From Adineta steineri (Eukaryota; Rotifera; Eurotatoria; Adinetida; Adinetidae), in the NCBI GenBank assembly GCA_905250115.1, contig CAJNOI010000237.1, forward strand, positions 52,942 through 116,941: a stretch of DNA of 64,000 nucleotides, read 5' to 3'. Both the position numbers and the translations under genes were made by a program. The notes below the pieces were generated by a model. The model was given only the letters and a program-made list of their open reading frames with translations, ran no database searches and had not been told where the DNA came from. Positions within the stretch are counted from its first letter, which is position 1; each line of letters opens with the position of its first letter. Positions 22,901-34,272 of the stretch are shown one piece after another.

Positions 22901-25820
22901 CGAGTAGCTTGATGAATATTATGTTGATATTCTTTTATTTGTTGTTCAAAATATGTTTCTCGTTCACTAAGTGCCATATTCGCAGTACGATCTTAGAAGC
23001 AAAACAAAAAAGACATGAAGATGTTTTCATAAACAACAAAGAATCTATTCACCTCGATTTTGTAGTTCTAATTTAAGTATTTGACATTGTTTTTCTAGAT
23101 CAGGAACAATATTTTCTTTATGACGTTTTAATTCATTGAGTAAATCATTAATTCGTTTATCATTTGTTTCTTTCTCTTGCTCTAATGATGTTAGTCGTAG
23201 TTGTATCTAAAAGTTTTGTATAATAATATCGAAAAACAATCTACTAACGAGGAAACCTTTACAGGTGTTGGTCTCGGATTCCAATTATCTTCCGGCCCAT
23301 TAGCACTATGTAGTGCCCCAATAAAAACCCTAAAAGGATTTGAGTAGCTGTCCATCCCTTCAAAGGTTATGGTCATTTTACTGACTTTTCGACCTGGTCC
23401 TGGGTATAGATCGGAAAAAACCTGAAGAACAAATTTCGAAGTGAAATTTCGCGCATAGATAGATATAACGATCTTAAGAATATCCTGAAAGTTTCAGCCA
23501 AAAAGAACCTTCTGTTATCGAAATATCGAATTTTTAAAATATACTCGCTTACCGCGGATCGGTCATAGGAACCGAGTTCACTTGAAAATTCGATATCTCG
23601 ATAACAGAAGATTCTTTTTGGCTGAAATTTTCAGGATATTCTTAGGATCATTATACCTATCTATGGGCGAAATTTGTTCTTTAGGGTTTTCCGATCTATA
23701 TCCAGGACCAGGTCGAAAAGTCAGTAAAATGGCCATAACCTTTGAAGGAATGAATAGCAACTCAAATCCTTTTAGGGTTTTTATTAGGGCACTACATGGT
23801 ACTAATGGACCGGAAAATAATTGAAATCCGAGACCAACACCTGAAAAGGTTCCCTCGTAAGTTTATCTTAATATAGCATAGTATGAACAGCTCCTATATA
23901 CTATGAATATCAATCCAGTTTAATATAGAACCTCTACTATGTTTAATTTCAATGTCTCCTTACATTTTGTGCTTCCTTAGTGATTTGATTAATCTTTAAT
24001 TCATAATCTTTGATTTGTTGTTTATAAAATATTTCTTTTTCTGTTAATTGTGATGTTGTATATTGTTCTATAGATTAAAATAAAGATAAAAAAATGAAAC
24101 TAAATTTTAATATAATTATAACCTTGCATTTGTAGATCTGATAGTTGTGATCTGAGTAATTTTATTTCTTTTCTTAATTCATCAATAAGGTTAGTTGTTA
24201 TTTTTTCTTGTGCTATAAGTTCATTATGTCGTTTTAATTCTTCTTGATATATTTGTTTTTCATGTAATAAATTTTCATTAATTGATTGAAGTTCAGTAAG
24301 TTTTTCTTTAGTTTTTTCGTAAGTAAAAATTTCATTTGGAGATAATAGACGATGATCATCAGGAATTTTAAAATGATCTTGATTTGATTCGGGATGTTGA
24401 TATTCTTCAAGTTGAAATTGTAAATCTTCTAAACGTTGTGCTAATTCAAGTCCTTGAATCGTTAAATTTTCATTTTCATTTTCTTTTATATCATGTTGTT
24501 GTTGTAATGCGAGAATATTAATTTCTAAGTCATTCATTTTTTCTGTAGTATTTGAAAGTTCAGAATGATATTTATTATTTTTTTGTTGTAATTTTTCGAT
24601 AATATTATCTTTTTCTTCAATTTTCTTAAGTAAGTCTGATATCTGAGTTGATAATGCTGATTCTCGGGCGATAAAGTCTGCAGATTCATTCGATTTTTTA
24701 GTTGGTGATCGTGGTGGAAAATGATTTGAATTAATCGATGAGTCCGAATGTTCTGATAAATCGGAATCTGGACTTGGTGAATCTTGATCTGGTCTTCGTG
24801 GTTCTTTAGAATCAACAACAACTTTTTCTACATGTCGTAGAGGAGCAAATATTCCATAACGATGTGAACATCGAAAGTATCGTACTCCTTCAATTTTACC
24901 ATTATGTTTACCCAATGGTCCATCTAATTTAATACCACACCAAATACCTTCATTCACATGGATTTTACCGATATATTTTAGTGTACCAAATTTCGTTCCA
25001 CGAATTGATACTGAATCACCAATTTGAAGATCTTTTATATATGCATCTAGTGTATCAGATGGCGGATGTTTTGATGGAGTATTGACACGCTCTTCTTCTG
25101 CTCAGAAAGATAGAAATAAATATTTTTTTATAAATCTAAGAATTCGTGTTCAGATAATTAAACTACTGACATTCGAAAGTATAAGACTTAGTTTTTGCTT
25201 ACTTACACCGATAACTAGCATATTCTACATATCTGTTAGGTAATCTTAAGGTTAATTATATAATCGTCTAATGATACTCTTCTCAGATATTCATATTTCT
25301 ATAGTTCATTAGTAATTTATACCTATGAAAGATATTCTTGATTTATTATATGGTGGAGTTTGTTGAGGAGTGTCAATCGATAAAAGAAGTTGAACTTTAT
25401 CTGCTCGACAGAAAAGACCACGATTAGCTTCAGTTTTAAAATAGCGAACATCTCCGTATGAACCATCTAAAATAAATAAAGATGAATCTTTGTTTGAATA
25501 TACTTTTATCTGTATACCATTCTTCCCTTGAGCTTCATCAAGCATAATTCCTATCCATTCGCCTAATATATAATATTCGATTAAATATAGAACTAAATGC
25601 TTAAAATTAAATAAAAACCTTCAGCAAATTGTGTTGGACCAATATATGCTACTACTCCTGATTTTCCACTTGTAGTAACTCGATCAGCAAGTCTAAATGG
25701 GTTATTCGACCGATCATTTCCAGTGGGATTTGTCTGTTGAGAAGTCGGTGATTTTGGACGTTGACGAACAAATGGTTTAATTGCTGGTAATGATGGACGA
25801 TTAGTCGGTATTTTACTCAT
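19917..25820 (-). CDS. CLIP1: CLIP-170-type CAP-Gly coiled-coil protein
   Basis: Seventeen exons (minus): 25820-25619, 25562-25323, 25100-24123, 24067-23964, 23206-23053, 22991-22767, 22720-22475, 22422-22198, 22144-21920, 21869-21624, 21578-21366, 21312-21088, 21029-20784, 20734-20505, 20454-20151, 20097-19990 and 19930-19917; 1394 aa (CLIP-170 about 1430). CLIPs track growing microtubule plus ends. Two CAP-Gly domains (about residues 42-125 and 170-240; the second has GIWCGIKLDGPLGKHNGKIE and RYGIFAPLRHVEKV) precede a Ser/Pro linker and a ~1000-residue coiled coil. Eight to nine internal exons are homologous ~75-82-codon units. The C-terminus ends KGKK: the zinc knuckles and terminal aromatic of CLIP-170 are absent, as in CLIP2. 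The tiny last exon is the least certain. A 610-bp foldback element lies in one intron. TATTTTCTAG ends 8 nt before the ATG. Confidence 0.85.
20784..22991 (-). repeat. Tandem array of duplicated phase-1 coiled-coil exons
   Basis: Eight successive exons (225, 246, 225, 225, 246, 213, 225 and 246 nt from 22991 down to 20784) are separated by 45-60 bp introns. Each has 1-1 phase and encodes the same pattern: D/E-x-x-x-N-M near the start, QQIKEYQ in the middle, LQ-EL-KLQEEK, and LKQD-E then a short basic end. Exons at 24067-23964 and 23206-23053 look like the two halves of a ninth unit. Confidence 0.85.
23248..23857. mobile_element. Foldback MITE with TAA target duplication (element 2)
   Basis: 610 bp, nearly a full palindrome: arms of about 285 nt with a ~40-nt loop near 23545-23585. 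Left end CGAGGAAACCTTTACAGGTG and right end complement CGAGGGAACCTTTTCAGGTG are flanked by TAA (23245-23247 and 23858-23860). It shares the terminal CGAGGRAAC and a TWA duplication with the element at 3440, but the interiors differ. The open frames on both strands inside it (23191-23376, 23578-23824) are palindrome artefacts. It sits between two CLIP exons. Confidence 0.85.
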
Positions 25821-26633
25821 GTAGAAATCTAGAAAATATTCCCTAGATCTAAGTAAATAGTAAAGCTTTCATTCAATTTGAGTTGAATATACGTTTAATA
25901 AATGTAAATTGATTTTATAAATCATAGAAGTAAAGTTATACAATTCTTGCTTGTTTACATTTTGTAATATCTCATGGCTAGATACGTATTATAATGAAGT
26001 AATCAACAATTTTTTTTGCGAGCAAAAGAACATTTTTGAATGTCAAATATATATATATAACCAAAAAGATATTCATTGAGCTTTACGATAATCAACAATC
26101 AATAATGAAAGAACGTACTCCAAGAACAGAAGTCATGAACAATTCTTTATTATGTATCGATCCTGAAATGACTGACTAAAAGAACTTTACGTCAAATTCG
26201 CTTTTAGTTCAGATTTATATCTATTCATAATCTTACAGAATTCTTCAGTATTATTCATCGTTACATTATCGAAAACTGTTGATTTCCTAACAAACAAAAA
26301 TCAAATATCACAGCAATGAGAGCAATTTGAGCAATTATATATTCAGCTTTTGTTTTCTCTTACAGTTTTTCCTACAAACTCAATCATAAAGTTGATAGTA
26401 TTGAATCATCGTAAGAATATTATTACCGAAACTGAAATAAATATAAAATTTGATATTAATTTCATAATTACAAATTTTCAGTATACAATTAAACAAAGAC
26501 AAATTACAAACATATATAACAAAATAATTTAGACGAAAAAATAATTAGTTATATAATCTGACACATAACACTTTTTTTGATTTGTGAGACAAAGACGAAT
26601 AGATTAATACTATTCACAGGAAGAAAAAAGAAA
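25821..26633. other. TGFBR1-CLIP intergenic region
   Basis: 813 bp between the stop of the receptor kinase gene and the CLIP ATG, both on the minus strand. AT-rich; nothing recognised apart from the TATTTTCTAG acceptor next to the CLIP ATG. Confidence 0.5.
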
Positions 26634-28828
26634 TTAAATAGTTTGTGGGCTTTCAATTCTTTGTTCATTATATCCATGTAAGGATATAATTTCTATTGAT
26701 TGAAGTTGATCTCTTAGTTGTGTCTCAATTCGACAACTACTCGGACGACATGCAGGATTTTCTAACCATAATTCTTCTGATTGTTCAAAAATATAACTAA
26801 GAATCTAAAATGAACAAAAATAAAATTCTTTATTAAAATTTTATACAATTCATGAGTATTACCGAATTATTTTTCCACCGAGATGAAGGTAATGGTCGAA
26901 ATTTTTGTATACATACAACGTCATGCATTTGTTCAAGTGATGGATTATTTGGTAAAATATCTTCATATGGAAGTTGATAATCATCCGTATCATTTTCTAC
27001 AAAAATTTAAATTGACTAATAGATAATTGATAACTTAAAATATGAACCTTCTGGAGTTGTTTGACATCTTCGTAACATTTCCCAAAAAACAAGTCCTAAT
27101 GCATAAAGATCAGTAGCTTTATATGATTCAAAACTTTGATCATTTAATGTTTTATTTAAAATTTCCGGTGCCATATAACCTAACAAAACATAAATAAGTA
27201 AATTATTCAATTTATTTATTGAATTTTTCTTACGAATTGTGCCAGCACGATGATTTGCAATAATATCAATAACAGTCGGATTTTCTTTATCAATCTTTAC
27301 TTCCCGTTTTTCTTTAACTGCAAGACCTAAATCTGCAATACAACATGATAAATCTTGTTTAACTAAAATATTTTTTGTTTTCAAATCTCGATGTGCCAAT
27401 GAAACTTTTGCTTGAAAAAAACAAATTTTTATTTAATATAATTTTGTTACGAAATAAATTCAAACCTCTTGCTGAATCAATAGGTGTATGTAAATGAAAC
27501 AGACCACTGACAATACTATGCATCATTTTAATCATTATTGGAATTGTTATTGTATGATTATGAAGATAATCATAAACAGATCCATTTGAATGATATTCAG
27601 TAGCAATCCAATGTTCAGTATAACCTGAAACATCCTTGAATACAAAAAGAAAATGAATTTAATAGATTGATAAGTGCTCATAATTTACTACGATCATCTA
27701 ATTAAAGGAGAAAAAAATGTATTTACTATATGATCTGCAGTAATAAATCGAAGAATGTTGTCATGATTTAAACAAAAGGTTTCATAAATAAAAACTTCTC
27801 GCTGCCATGATGGTTCATCATGTGCTGGAAAGACTTTTATAGCAATGACAGTTTTGTTCATCCATTTACCACTATAAACACGACCAAAACCACCAACACC
27901 AATTTTTTTATCTAATGTTACTTGATTTGGGAATCGAATTGGTACTAAATCAGGAATACCTGGAATAAAAAAATTTCTTTTCATTCAATTAAAATATTTC
28001 TTTTAAATAATTTACTGCCTCTATCCGAACCAATTGATTCATTATCTGGATAAATATCTATCGTGGAATGTTTTGGTTGAAGACATTTATATTTTAATAA
28101 ATGTCGTTTTAAATTTGATTCAGTCTGATTCAATGAAAAATTCCTTTTAAAATAAAGAAATACAATTGTTTTTTGTTAATTTTTTTCTCTATAAAATACA
28201 TACTTTTTTCGTTTAATACGAAATAAAATAAATAGAATTAAACACGATATCATAACAATGCATACAGTGACAATGAATAATTTATATATAACTAGTAAAT
28301 TCACAGGTTTATCTTTAAATTAAAAAAGAAACTGTCTATTTATTTATCAAGAATAATTCTTACAATTGAAGTTACTTGATGACGATAATTGTTTTCGTAT
28401 ATCGCTCGAATATGCATCACGATCATTACAATAATCATTGCCAGTACAACAAATTACATATCGATCACTTTTGTTACCATTACACCATAGTTGTCTCCAC
28501 AAATAAGTATTAGACACACATCTAAAAGAATAAAATGTAGTAGAACAATTCATAAAATATATATATAATCATACCCAGCAGTGACATCGATCGTATTATC
28601 ATGGAAGCTTTTCTCCCAAGCTTCATAACAAGCATGATCAGGATGTGTTATTTGACAAGTAGAAGATTGCAAGTCACATTGTGCATCACCGGTACAAAAA
28701 CACGTTATATTAATATTTTGTTGTATACTATTATCATCATCAAATGGAGATATGATATCGTCATGGTTTCCTTGATTAAGAACAACGGATGAGATAAGAA
28801 TAGCAAGAATAAATGGTTGCTTTATCAT
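26634..28828 (-). CDS. TGF-beta/activin-type receptor serine kinase, type I
   Basis: Ten exons (minus) 28828-28575, 28521-28364, 28312-28204, 28143-28016, 27959-27727, 27634-27466, 27410-27234, 27179-27048, 26996-26863 and 26804-26634; 554 aa. Signal peptide, then a cysteine-rich activin-receptor ectodomain (CFCTGDAQC... ending [12 protein letters not shown]), a single TM ([20 protein letters not shown]) and the kinase: [58 protein letters not shown]. The type I signatures (TKNILVK, NHRAGT-RYMAPE) assign it to the ALK class that phosphorylates Smads. The juxtamembrane GS box is reduced to [15 protein letters not shown] and lacks TTSGSGSG. TATATATTTAG abuts the ATG. ALK subtype is not resolvable by eye. 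Confidence 0.9.
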
Positions 28829-29650
28829 CTAAATATATATATGGATTTTTTTATGTAAAATATTTAATACTTTATATTTTTTTTATAAAAAAAAAACATT
28901 TTTTTCTTCTTTCTCATGTAATTTTTCTTGTCGAATAGATGAATAAAAAAAAATACTTGTTTGATTAATTCACATACTCAGAGTATTTACAGTAGCGATT
29001 CTGGGAAAGAAAAAATAAATATCGTGAGTATTTCGTCTTAATAAAAAAAAATTCTTTTTCTTTCTATACAACTTATTTTATTTAAAGATGTCGCAATATA
29101 TTGATATGAATAGATTATAATTAATATTTACCTGTAGAATATAGAAGGATAAAACCAAGTGCAGACTAATGTACTTTATTCACATTGTGAGTTGAAGGTG
29201 ATATTATTTTTTTGTTTACCATATTTTTGACTATCTCCACCTATTGATTGTTCAAATATCTTTGAAAAAGAATATAGAACTAATAAATTTAATCAACTAT
29301 TAATCATATGGCACAAGCGAACATGTATATATGAAGTTGACGATACTCGGAATAACTTTGTCTAAAGATAAAAATTAAATCTACTGAATGCTAAACTATG
29401 CTGATGATAAACACTTGTGAGTGTATTTTTTATTTAGAATCTCGTATTCTCGAAAGTATTACTGCATCAAAATAAAAAATATATGGCTTCAGTCTAGTCA
29501 ATTCTAATCCTCTATATTATTTTACTCACCTACTCATTTATCGAACGTCGTCATGAGAATAAAAGAATAATATCTGCTTTCAAAACTTGAAAATAATATG
29601 ATTTACTTTTAATAAATGCGCATTATTACTAATTTTCTTATATTTTTATA
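28829..29650. other. Divergent intergenic region
   Basis: About 0.8 kb between the receptor kinase (minus) and the ORF at 29651 (plus). AT-rich with poly-A/T runs; no features recognised. Confidence 0.5.
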
Positions 29651-30226
29651 ATGTCATTTGCAATAAATAAAAATTTTTCACGATCTCATCGACATATCGA
29701 TTCGGACAAAAATCATTCGACTTCATCATTTCTAGATTCATTTGAAAATCGTATCATATCTAATATAACTCAACGTACACCAATCATAATTCAAACTTTA
29801 ACTAATCTTTGTCAAATACTCGATGATTATCCTTTAACTGAAATAAAAATCGACGAAATTCAACAGGGAACTATCGATTGTATATTATGGAATAACGATC
29901 ATTCCTATCCAATTGCAATTAATCAAAATAAACAATTAATTCAATTTCGACAATCAATACGTAAATTTATTTATGAATTTCTTGAATTTGCACAAGAAAT
30001 TTATACAATAAATGATAAAAATAATGATATGAATCTTATGATACAAAAAACAATGAAATATTTAATCTTATTAAATGATTATCGAAAAAAAAGACAACGT
30101 GCATATGATTATACATTATTAGAATTAATTCATGTAGATAAACAACATTTTCATCAATTACGATTTATTTCTCTATATTTAAGACAATTTTTTTTAAAAT
30201 TAATTTCATTTATGAATTCAAAATAA
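29651..30226 (+). CDS. Unrecognised single-exon protein, 191 aa
   Basis: Starts MSFAINKNFSRSHRHIDSDK and ends at TAA 30224-30226 without introns. The composition is coding-like: charged and amphipathic with regular helical spacing (SFENRIISNITQR, QFRQSIRKFIYEFLEFAQEI, NDYRKKRQRAYDYTLLELIH) and few low-complexity runs. It is probably an all-alpha intracellular protein; no signal peptide, TM or known motif is visible. It is divergent from the TGF-beta receptor gene. No AG acceptor lies next to the ATG. Function unknown; it could also be a piece of a longer spliced gene. Confidence 0.5.
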   Translation: MSFAINKNFSRSHRHIDSDKNHSTSSFLDSFENRIISNITQRTPIIIQTLTNLCQILDDYPLTEIKIDEIQQGTIDCILWNNDHSYPIAINQNKQLIQFRQSIRKFIYEFLEFAQEIYTINDKNNDMNLMIQKTMKYLILLNDYRKKRQRAYDYTLLELIHVDKQHFHQLRFISLYLRQFFLKLISFMNSK

Positions 30227-30869
30227 ATATCTACTTACTTGTGATTGATTGTATTAGTATTTTTTCGATGAAACTTAGGTACGTAGTTGCTCGTTCTTTA
30301 TGAAAAATAATATTTTTATTGGTTAAGTAATAAATATATTCTACGACCTTCATTTACTTTTCATATCTATGATATTATCGATTACCTGATTGATTTGACA
30401 TATTTCGATTTTGTTGTGATTTTCTCTAGCTTAACTGATCACGTTTATCAAAAAGGTATTTGTTTACGCATCCTTTTTTTTCTTTAAGAAAATATTTTTC
30501 TCATCAGTATTTTTACTTCCTTATTCATTTATTTTAAGTCTATGTAAACGAATGATTTTATACTTTTATGTTCTAAGTGGTAAATATATATATATAATCC
30601 TTTTATTTATACTAATCTTCTTTGTTCGTTTAAATGAGAAATAATCAGAATGATAAAAATGTGTCGAATCTATGATCAAAAGAATAGACAAATAAAATAT
30701 TATATAGTGAACTATTTCTTTTTTCTCATTCAGTAGTCCGTGCGAATGACTAGTTTATATATGATGTGACCACGAGGTAATGGACAAGAACAGAAAAATT
30801 TATTGTTTGTATCCATATACATAGCGTTTAGATCCATTTTTCTCCTTCATTTTTCTTCTTTTTATCCAC
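30227..30869. other. Intergenic region upstream of LIM copy A
   Basis: 643 bp, T-rich, holding the presumed promoter of LIM copy A. No counterpart of this sequence was noticed next to copy B. Confidence 0.5.
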
Positions 30870-32045
30870 ATGCGACGACGAACTGAATTTGAGAAAAATA
30901 TGAGACGAACACCTCCATCACCAACGCCTCGTTTTTCACGTACATTCGATTTACTTTTGAGTCGAGTAAGATAAATTAATTGATAAAAAAAAAATCTTTT
31001 ATATTTTTAAATCTTTTATTGTTAGTATTATTATCATCAACTATGTTTGTATTTTAGTTTCCTGATTCTGCAAATTTATCAGCGATTTCAAACAATACAA
31101 CACCACCTGTAAGTCTTATTTTTCTTTGATTATTATCAATAGAAATTTTATATTTATTTTCCATACCTTTTTTGTTATCATAGATTATGTCATCGTTCAG
31201 AGGTAATTTTCAATCGGATGAAAAATCTGGATCAAAACCAGGACAATGGCGAGCACCCGTTTCAGCACCATTATGTGCACTTTGTAATAAAACTGTTTAT
31301 CCAGCTGAAGAAGTCAATGGTGCTGGTCAAAAATATCATAAACTTTGTCTTAAATGCAGTATGATTTTATTATCATATTATTTCTATTTTCAATAATTTA
31401 TTTATTTAGCATCATGCAATACATTACTCACTTCAGGAAGTTTGAATGAACGTGATAAAAAAATTTATTGTGTAGGATGCTATCGTCGTCAATTTGGTCC
31501 GCGAGGAGGTAAATTTTTATTGAATTTAAAAAGTTAATAATAATAATAATAATTTATTTTTTTAGTTGGTCGTGGTCTTGCAACTGCATTACCAACTGAT
31601 TTAGATACGCCACCTAGTAGTCCAAGTTCACATAGAGAAGAAAATGATTCTATTAGTGAATTAAATAATAGTGATGATATTGGTTTTCATCGAGACACAT
31701 CAATAGGTTCATCACCATCTCGAACTTCATCAGATGATGATTCACGTCATACTAATAGTTTACCATTTACTACTCAAGTAACAACAAGAGAAAAACCAAC
31801 AACTATCAATCGACCATCATCAACTTTAACAAATATTCCAGCCTTCAAAATGATGAACATATCACAAAATATTTGTCCACGTTGTTCCAAAACTGTTTAT
31901 TCTGCTGAAGAAGTTAAAGCTGCTGGAAAAGTAATAACAAAATATGACATATTTTATTTTATCTCAACATAATTATTGATATTTTAGTCATTTCATAAAC
32001 GATGTTATAGTTGTGCTCATTGTAAAGGAAGTATAAGTGGTGCTC
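30870..32045 (+). CDS. LIM-domain protein copy A (CRP/MLP-like), cut by gap
   Basis: Exons 30870-30965, 31058-31108, 31184-31358, 31410-31508, 31566-31930 and 31988 to the gap at 32046. CRP/muscle-LIM proteins are actin-associated adaptors. LIM1 is LCALCNKTVYPAEEVNGAGQ...HKLCLKC then CNTLL...IYCVGCYRRQFGPRG, closely following CSRP/Mlp84B. A Ser-rich linker (SSPSRTSSDDDSRHTN) leads to LIM2, CPRCSKTVYSAEEVKAAGK...FHKRCYSCAHCKGSISGA, whose end is lost in the Ns. The first two exons add a basic N-terminal extension (MRRRTEFEKNMRRTPPSPTP); if they are not used, ATG 31187 is the start. Copy B lies inverted beyond the gap. Confidence 0.85.
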
Positions 32046-32145
32046 NNNNNNNNNNNNNNNNNNNNNNNNNNNNNNNNNNNNNNNNNNNNNNNNNNNNNNN
32101 NNNNNNNNNNNNNNNNNNNNNNNNNNNNNNNNNNNNNNNNNNNNN
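32046..32145. other. Assembly gap (100 N) at the centre of an inverted gene pair
   Basis: Exactly 100 Ns, the usual placeholder for a gap of unknown size. Both flanks are the same LIM2 exon in opposite orientation. Confidence 1.
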
Positions 32146-33007
32146 CCATCATGTTCACAATAACGAGCACCACTTATACTTCCTTTACAATGTGCACAAC
32201 TATAACATCGTTTATGAAATGACTAAAATATCAATAATTATTTTGGAATAAAATAAAAATATGTCATAAATTTTTATTACTTTTCCAGCAGCTTTAACTT
32301 CTTCAGCAGAATAAACAATTTTGGAACAACGTGGACAAATATTTTGTGATATGTTCACCACTTTGCAGGCTGGAATATTTGTTAGAGTTGATGATGGTCG
32401 ATTGATAGTTGTTGGTTTTTCTCTTGTGGTTACTTGAGTAGTAAATGGTAAACTGTTGGTATGACGTGAATCATCATCTGATGAAGTTCGAGATGGTGAT
32501 GAACCTGTTGAGGTTTTTCGTTCATAATAGTGATTATCAATATTTCTTTCTTTTCGATATGAACTTGGACTAGTTGGTGATATATCGGTATTTATTGATG
32601 ATGTAGTTTCAAAACCATGAGCAACTAAAAATAGATTTTATAATCTTCAGTCTTTAGCTCTAATAAAACCTTACGTCCTCGTGGACCGAATTGACGACGA
32701 TAGCATGGCACACAATAAATCTTTGTTTCATGTTCATTTAGATTACCTGAATTGAGTAATGTATTGCATGATGCTGAACAAATAAAAAGTATTAGAAACA
32801 GAAATAATGTGAAAATAAAATCATACTGCATTTAAGGCAAAGTTTATGATATTTTTGACCAGCACCATTGACTTCTTCAGCTGGATAAACAGTTTTATTA
32901 CAAAGTACACATAATGGTGTTGAAACTGTTGGTCGCCATTGCATAGGTTTATAGCCAGTTTTAAGATCCCAACTTTGCGATTGATATCCACCTTTATTTG
33001 AATTCAT
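32146..33007 (-). CDS. LIM-domain protein copy B (CRP/MLP-like), cut by gap
   Basis: Exons (minus) 33007-32827, 32773-32675, 32624-32281 and 32222 to the gap (32146). It has the same exon order and phases as copy A; exon 4 is 99 nt in both and exon 5 is 344 versus 365 nt. LIM1 is LCVLCNKTVYPAEEVNGAGQ...IYCVPCYRRQFGPRG; LIM2 reaches SISGARYCEHDG before the Ns. It starts MNSNKGGYQSQSWDLKTGY, with an ACC after a TATTGTAG acceptor just before the ATG. Equivalents of copy A's two first exons were not confirmed upstream. The spliced frame is intact up to the gap. Confidence 0.85.
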
Positions 33008-33010
33008 GGT

Positions 33011-34272
33011 CTACAATATGAAAATAGATTGTATTCTGAAGAACATTATTTTTTTTATACGGACCATCCATCTAATAATAAAGAGAAAATGACAGAATAT
33101 ATACACGTTACTGTTGTTACTGTTGACGAGTGGCCGTCACGTCCAATATAATCACTAAGAAAGAAAATATATGACTGAAATGTTCTCCGTTTTTTTCCTA
33201 TCTTTTCTTTCATTCATAGGCAAACTTATAGAGAAAAAAAAGAAGGAAGAAAATTTACTATTCAACCGTAATGATTGAATGTTCTGAAGAATATAATCAT
33301 CTTCCTCAATATGAATAGAAAAAAAAGAATCATATATATATATAAGTATTCTCAACTACAATTTTCCTTTTATCCACACGTTTTCTTTTGTGGTCTCTTC
33401 TTTCTAAAGACCTTCTATAAATAATGAATAGAAGCGAAAAAAAGATCTTCATTTGTTTTTCTTTTACTTTAGAAATTATAATAAATAGCTGAATTAAATC
33501 ATATAATAACTTTGTATTAGAAAGGAATAGATTGCATTGTTACCAGCAACAGATGTCTCTCTATGGCACTACACATCTTTCATCCTCTTTGATGTTTCTC
33601 TCTCATATCTTTGTAACGGTTGACTGATTTATATGTTGTTATTTTTGAACAACTTACTCTTTTTACTCATATTTATCTTGATATATTTTATTTTGTTTCA
33701 AAATGAAATTTATTACCTGATTTATATTCTAACTAAGTATTATTACATTTCATAGAGAAAATTTGTTCAGGTATATAATCAAGTTCTTCTATTAACAAAA
33801 TGAGTTTTAATTGAGACGCCATGATCTCTTTAGAGCCATTTGATAATACTAAAGACACCATTAAATATAGCATACAGTTAGATTCTGTAACTCAAAGTGC
33901 GAATCTGTTATACAATTTTGATTTCCATCATCAAGCATCAACGACTAGATATTATGACAAAGCATCAAAAATTAGTAAAAACCTATATCACGTGTTTACT
34001 AAACAGACCATGATATCTCACTTAAAACTTTATTTTTGAATGCGAGAGCTTGATTTTATATCTGAATAAAGTTTTAGAGGGTGGGTGTGGACGAGAGTAT
34101 CATTAAGTCCACTTATACCCACATCCACACCGTCAAGATGTGAAGTCTCTCTTAATTTTAATACACAATAAATTTCTATTTTTAAATACATGTTGTATAA
34201 TATTTTGATAAAAGCATATAGATAAGAAGTTAAAATAAATATGATTGTAACAGCACACATGTAGACAAACAA
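33011..34272. other. Divergent intergenic region
   Basis: About 1.26 kb between LIM copy B (minus) and GH32 (plus). It holds a GC-rich foldback at 34077-34132. A possible short 5' exon of copy B (minus, near 33105-33155, reading DYIGRDGHSSTVTT) ends at a GTAACG donor but could not be confirmed. Confidence 0.45.
34077..34132. repeat. GTGTGG/CCACAC foldback, copy 2
   Basis: GAGGGTGGGTGTGGAC pairs loosely with GTCCACTTATACCCACATCC across a ~15-nt loop. The G-rich strand contains TGGGTGTGG, a TGTGGG-type unit. Confidence 0.6.

Noticed and set aside
23191-23824. Open frames on both strands (minus 23191-23376 and 23578-23760, plus 23582-23824) with similar peptides
   Set aside because: They are the two arms of the foldback element read in opposite directions, not genes.
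24534-24821. 95-codon minus-strand frame with His/Ile/Gln-rich peptide
   Set aside because: Alternative frame inside CLIP exon 3.
32037-32222. Frames spanning the N gap on both strands
   Set aside because: They translate Ns; only the LIM frames up to the gap edges are real.
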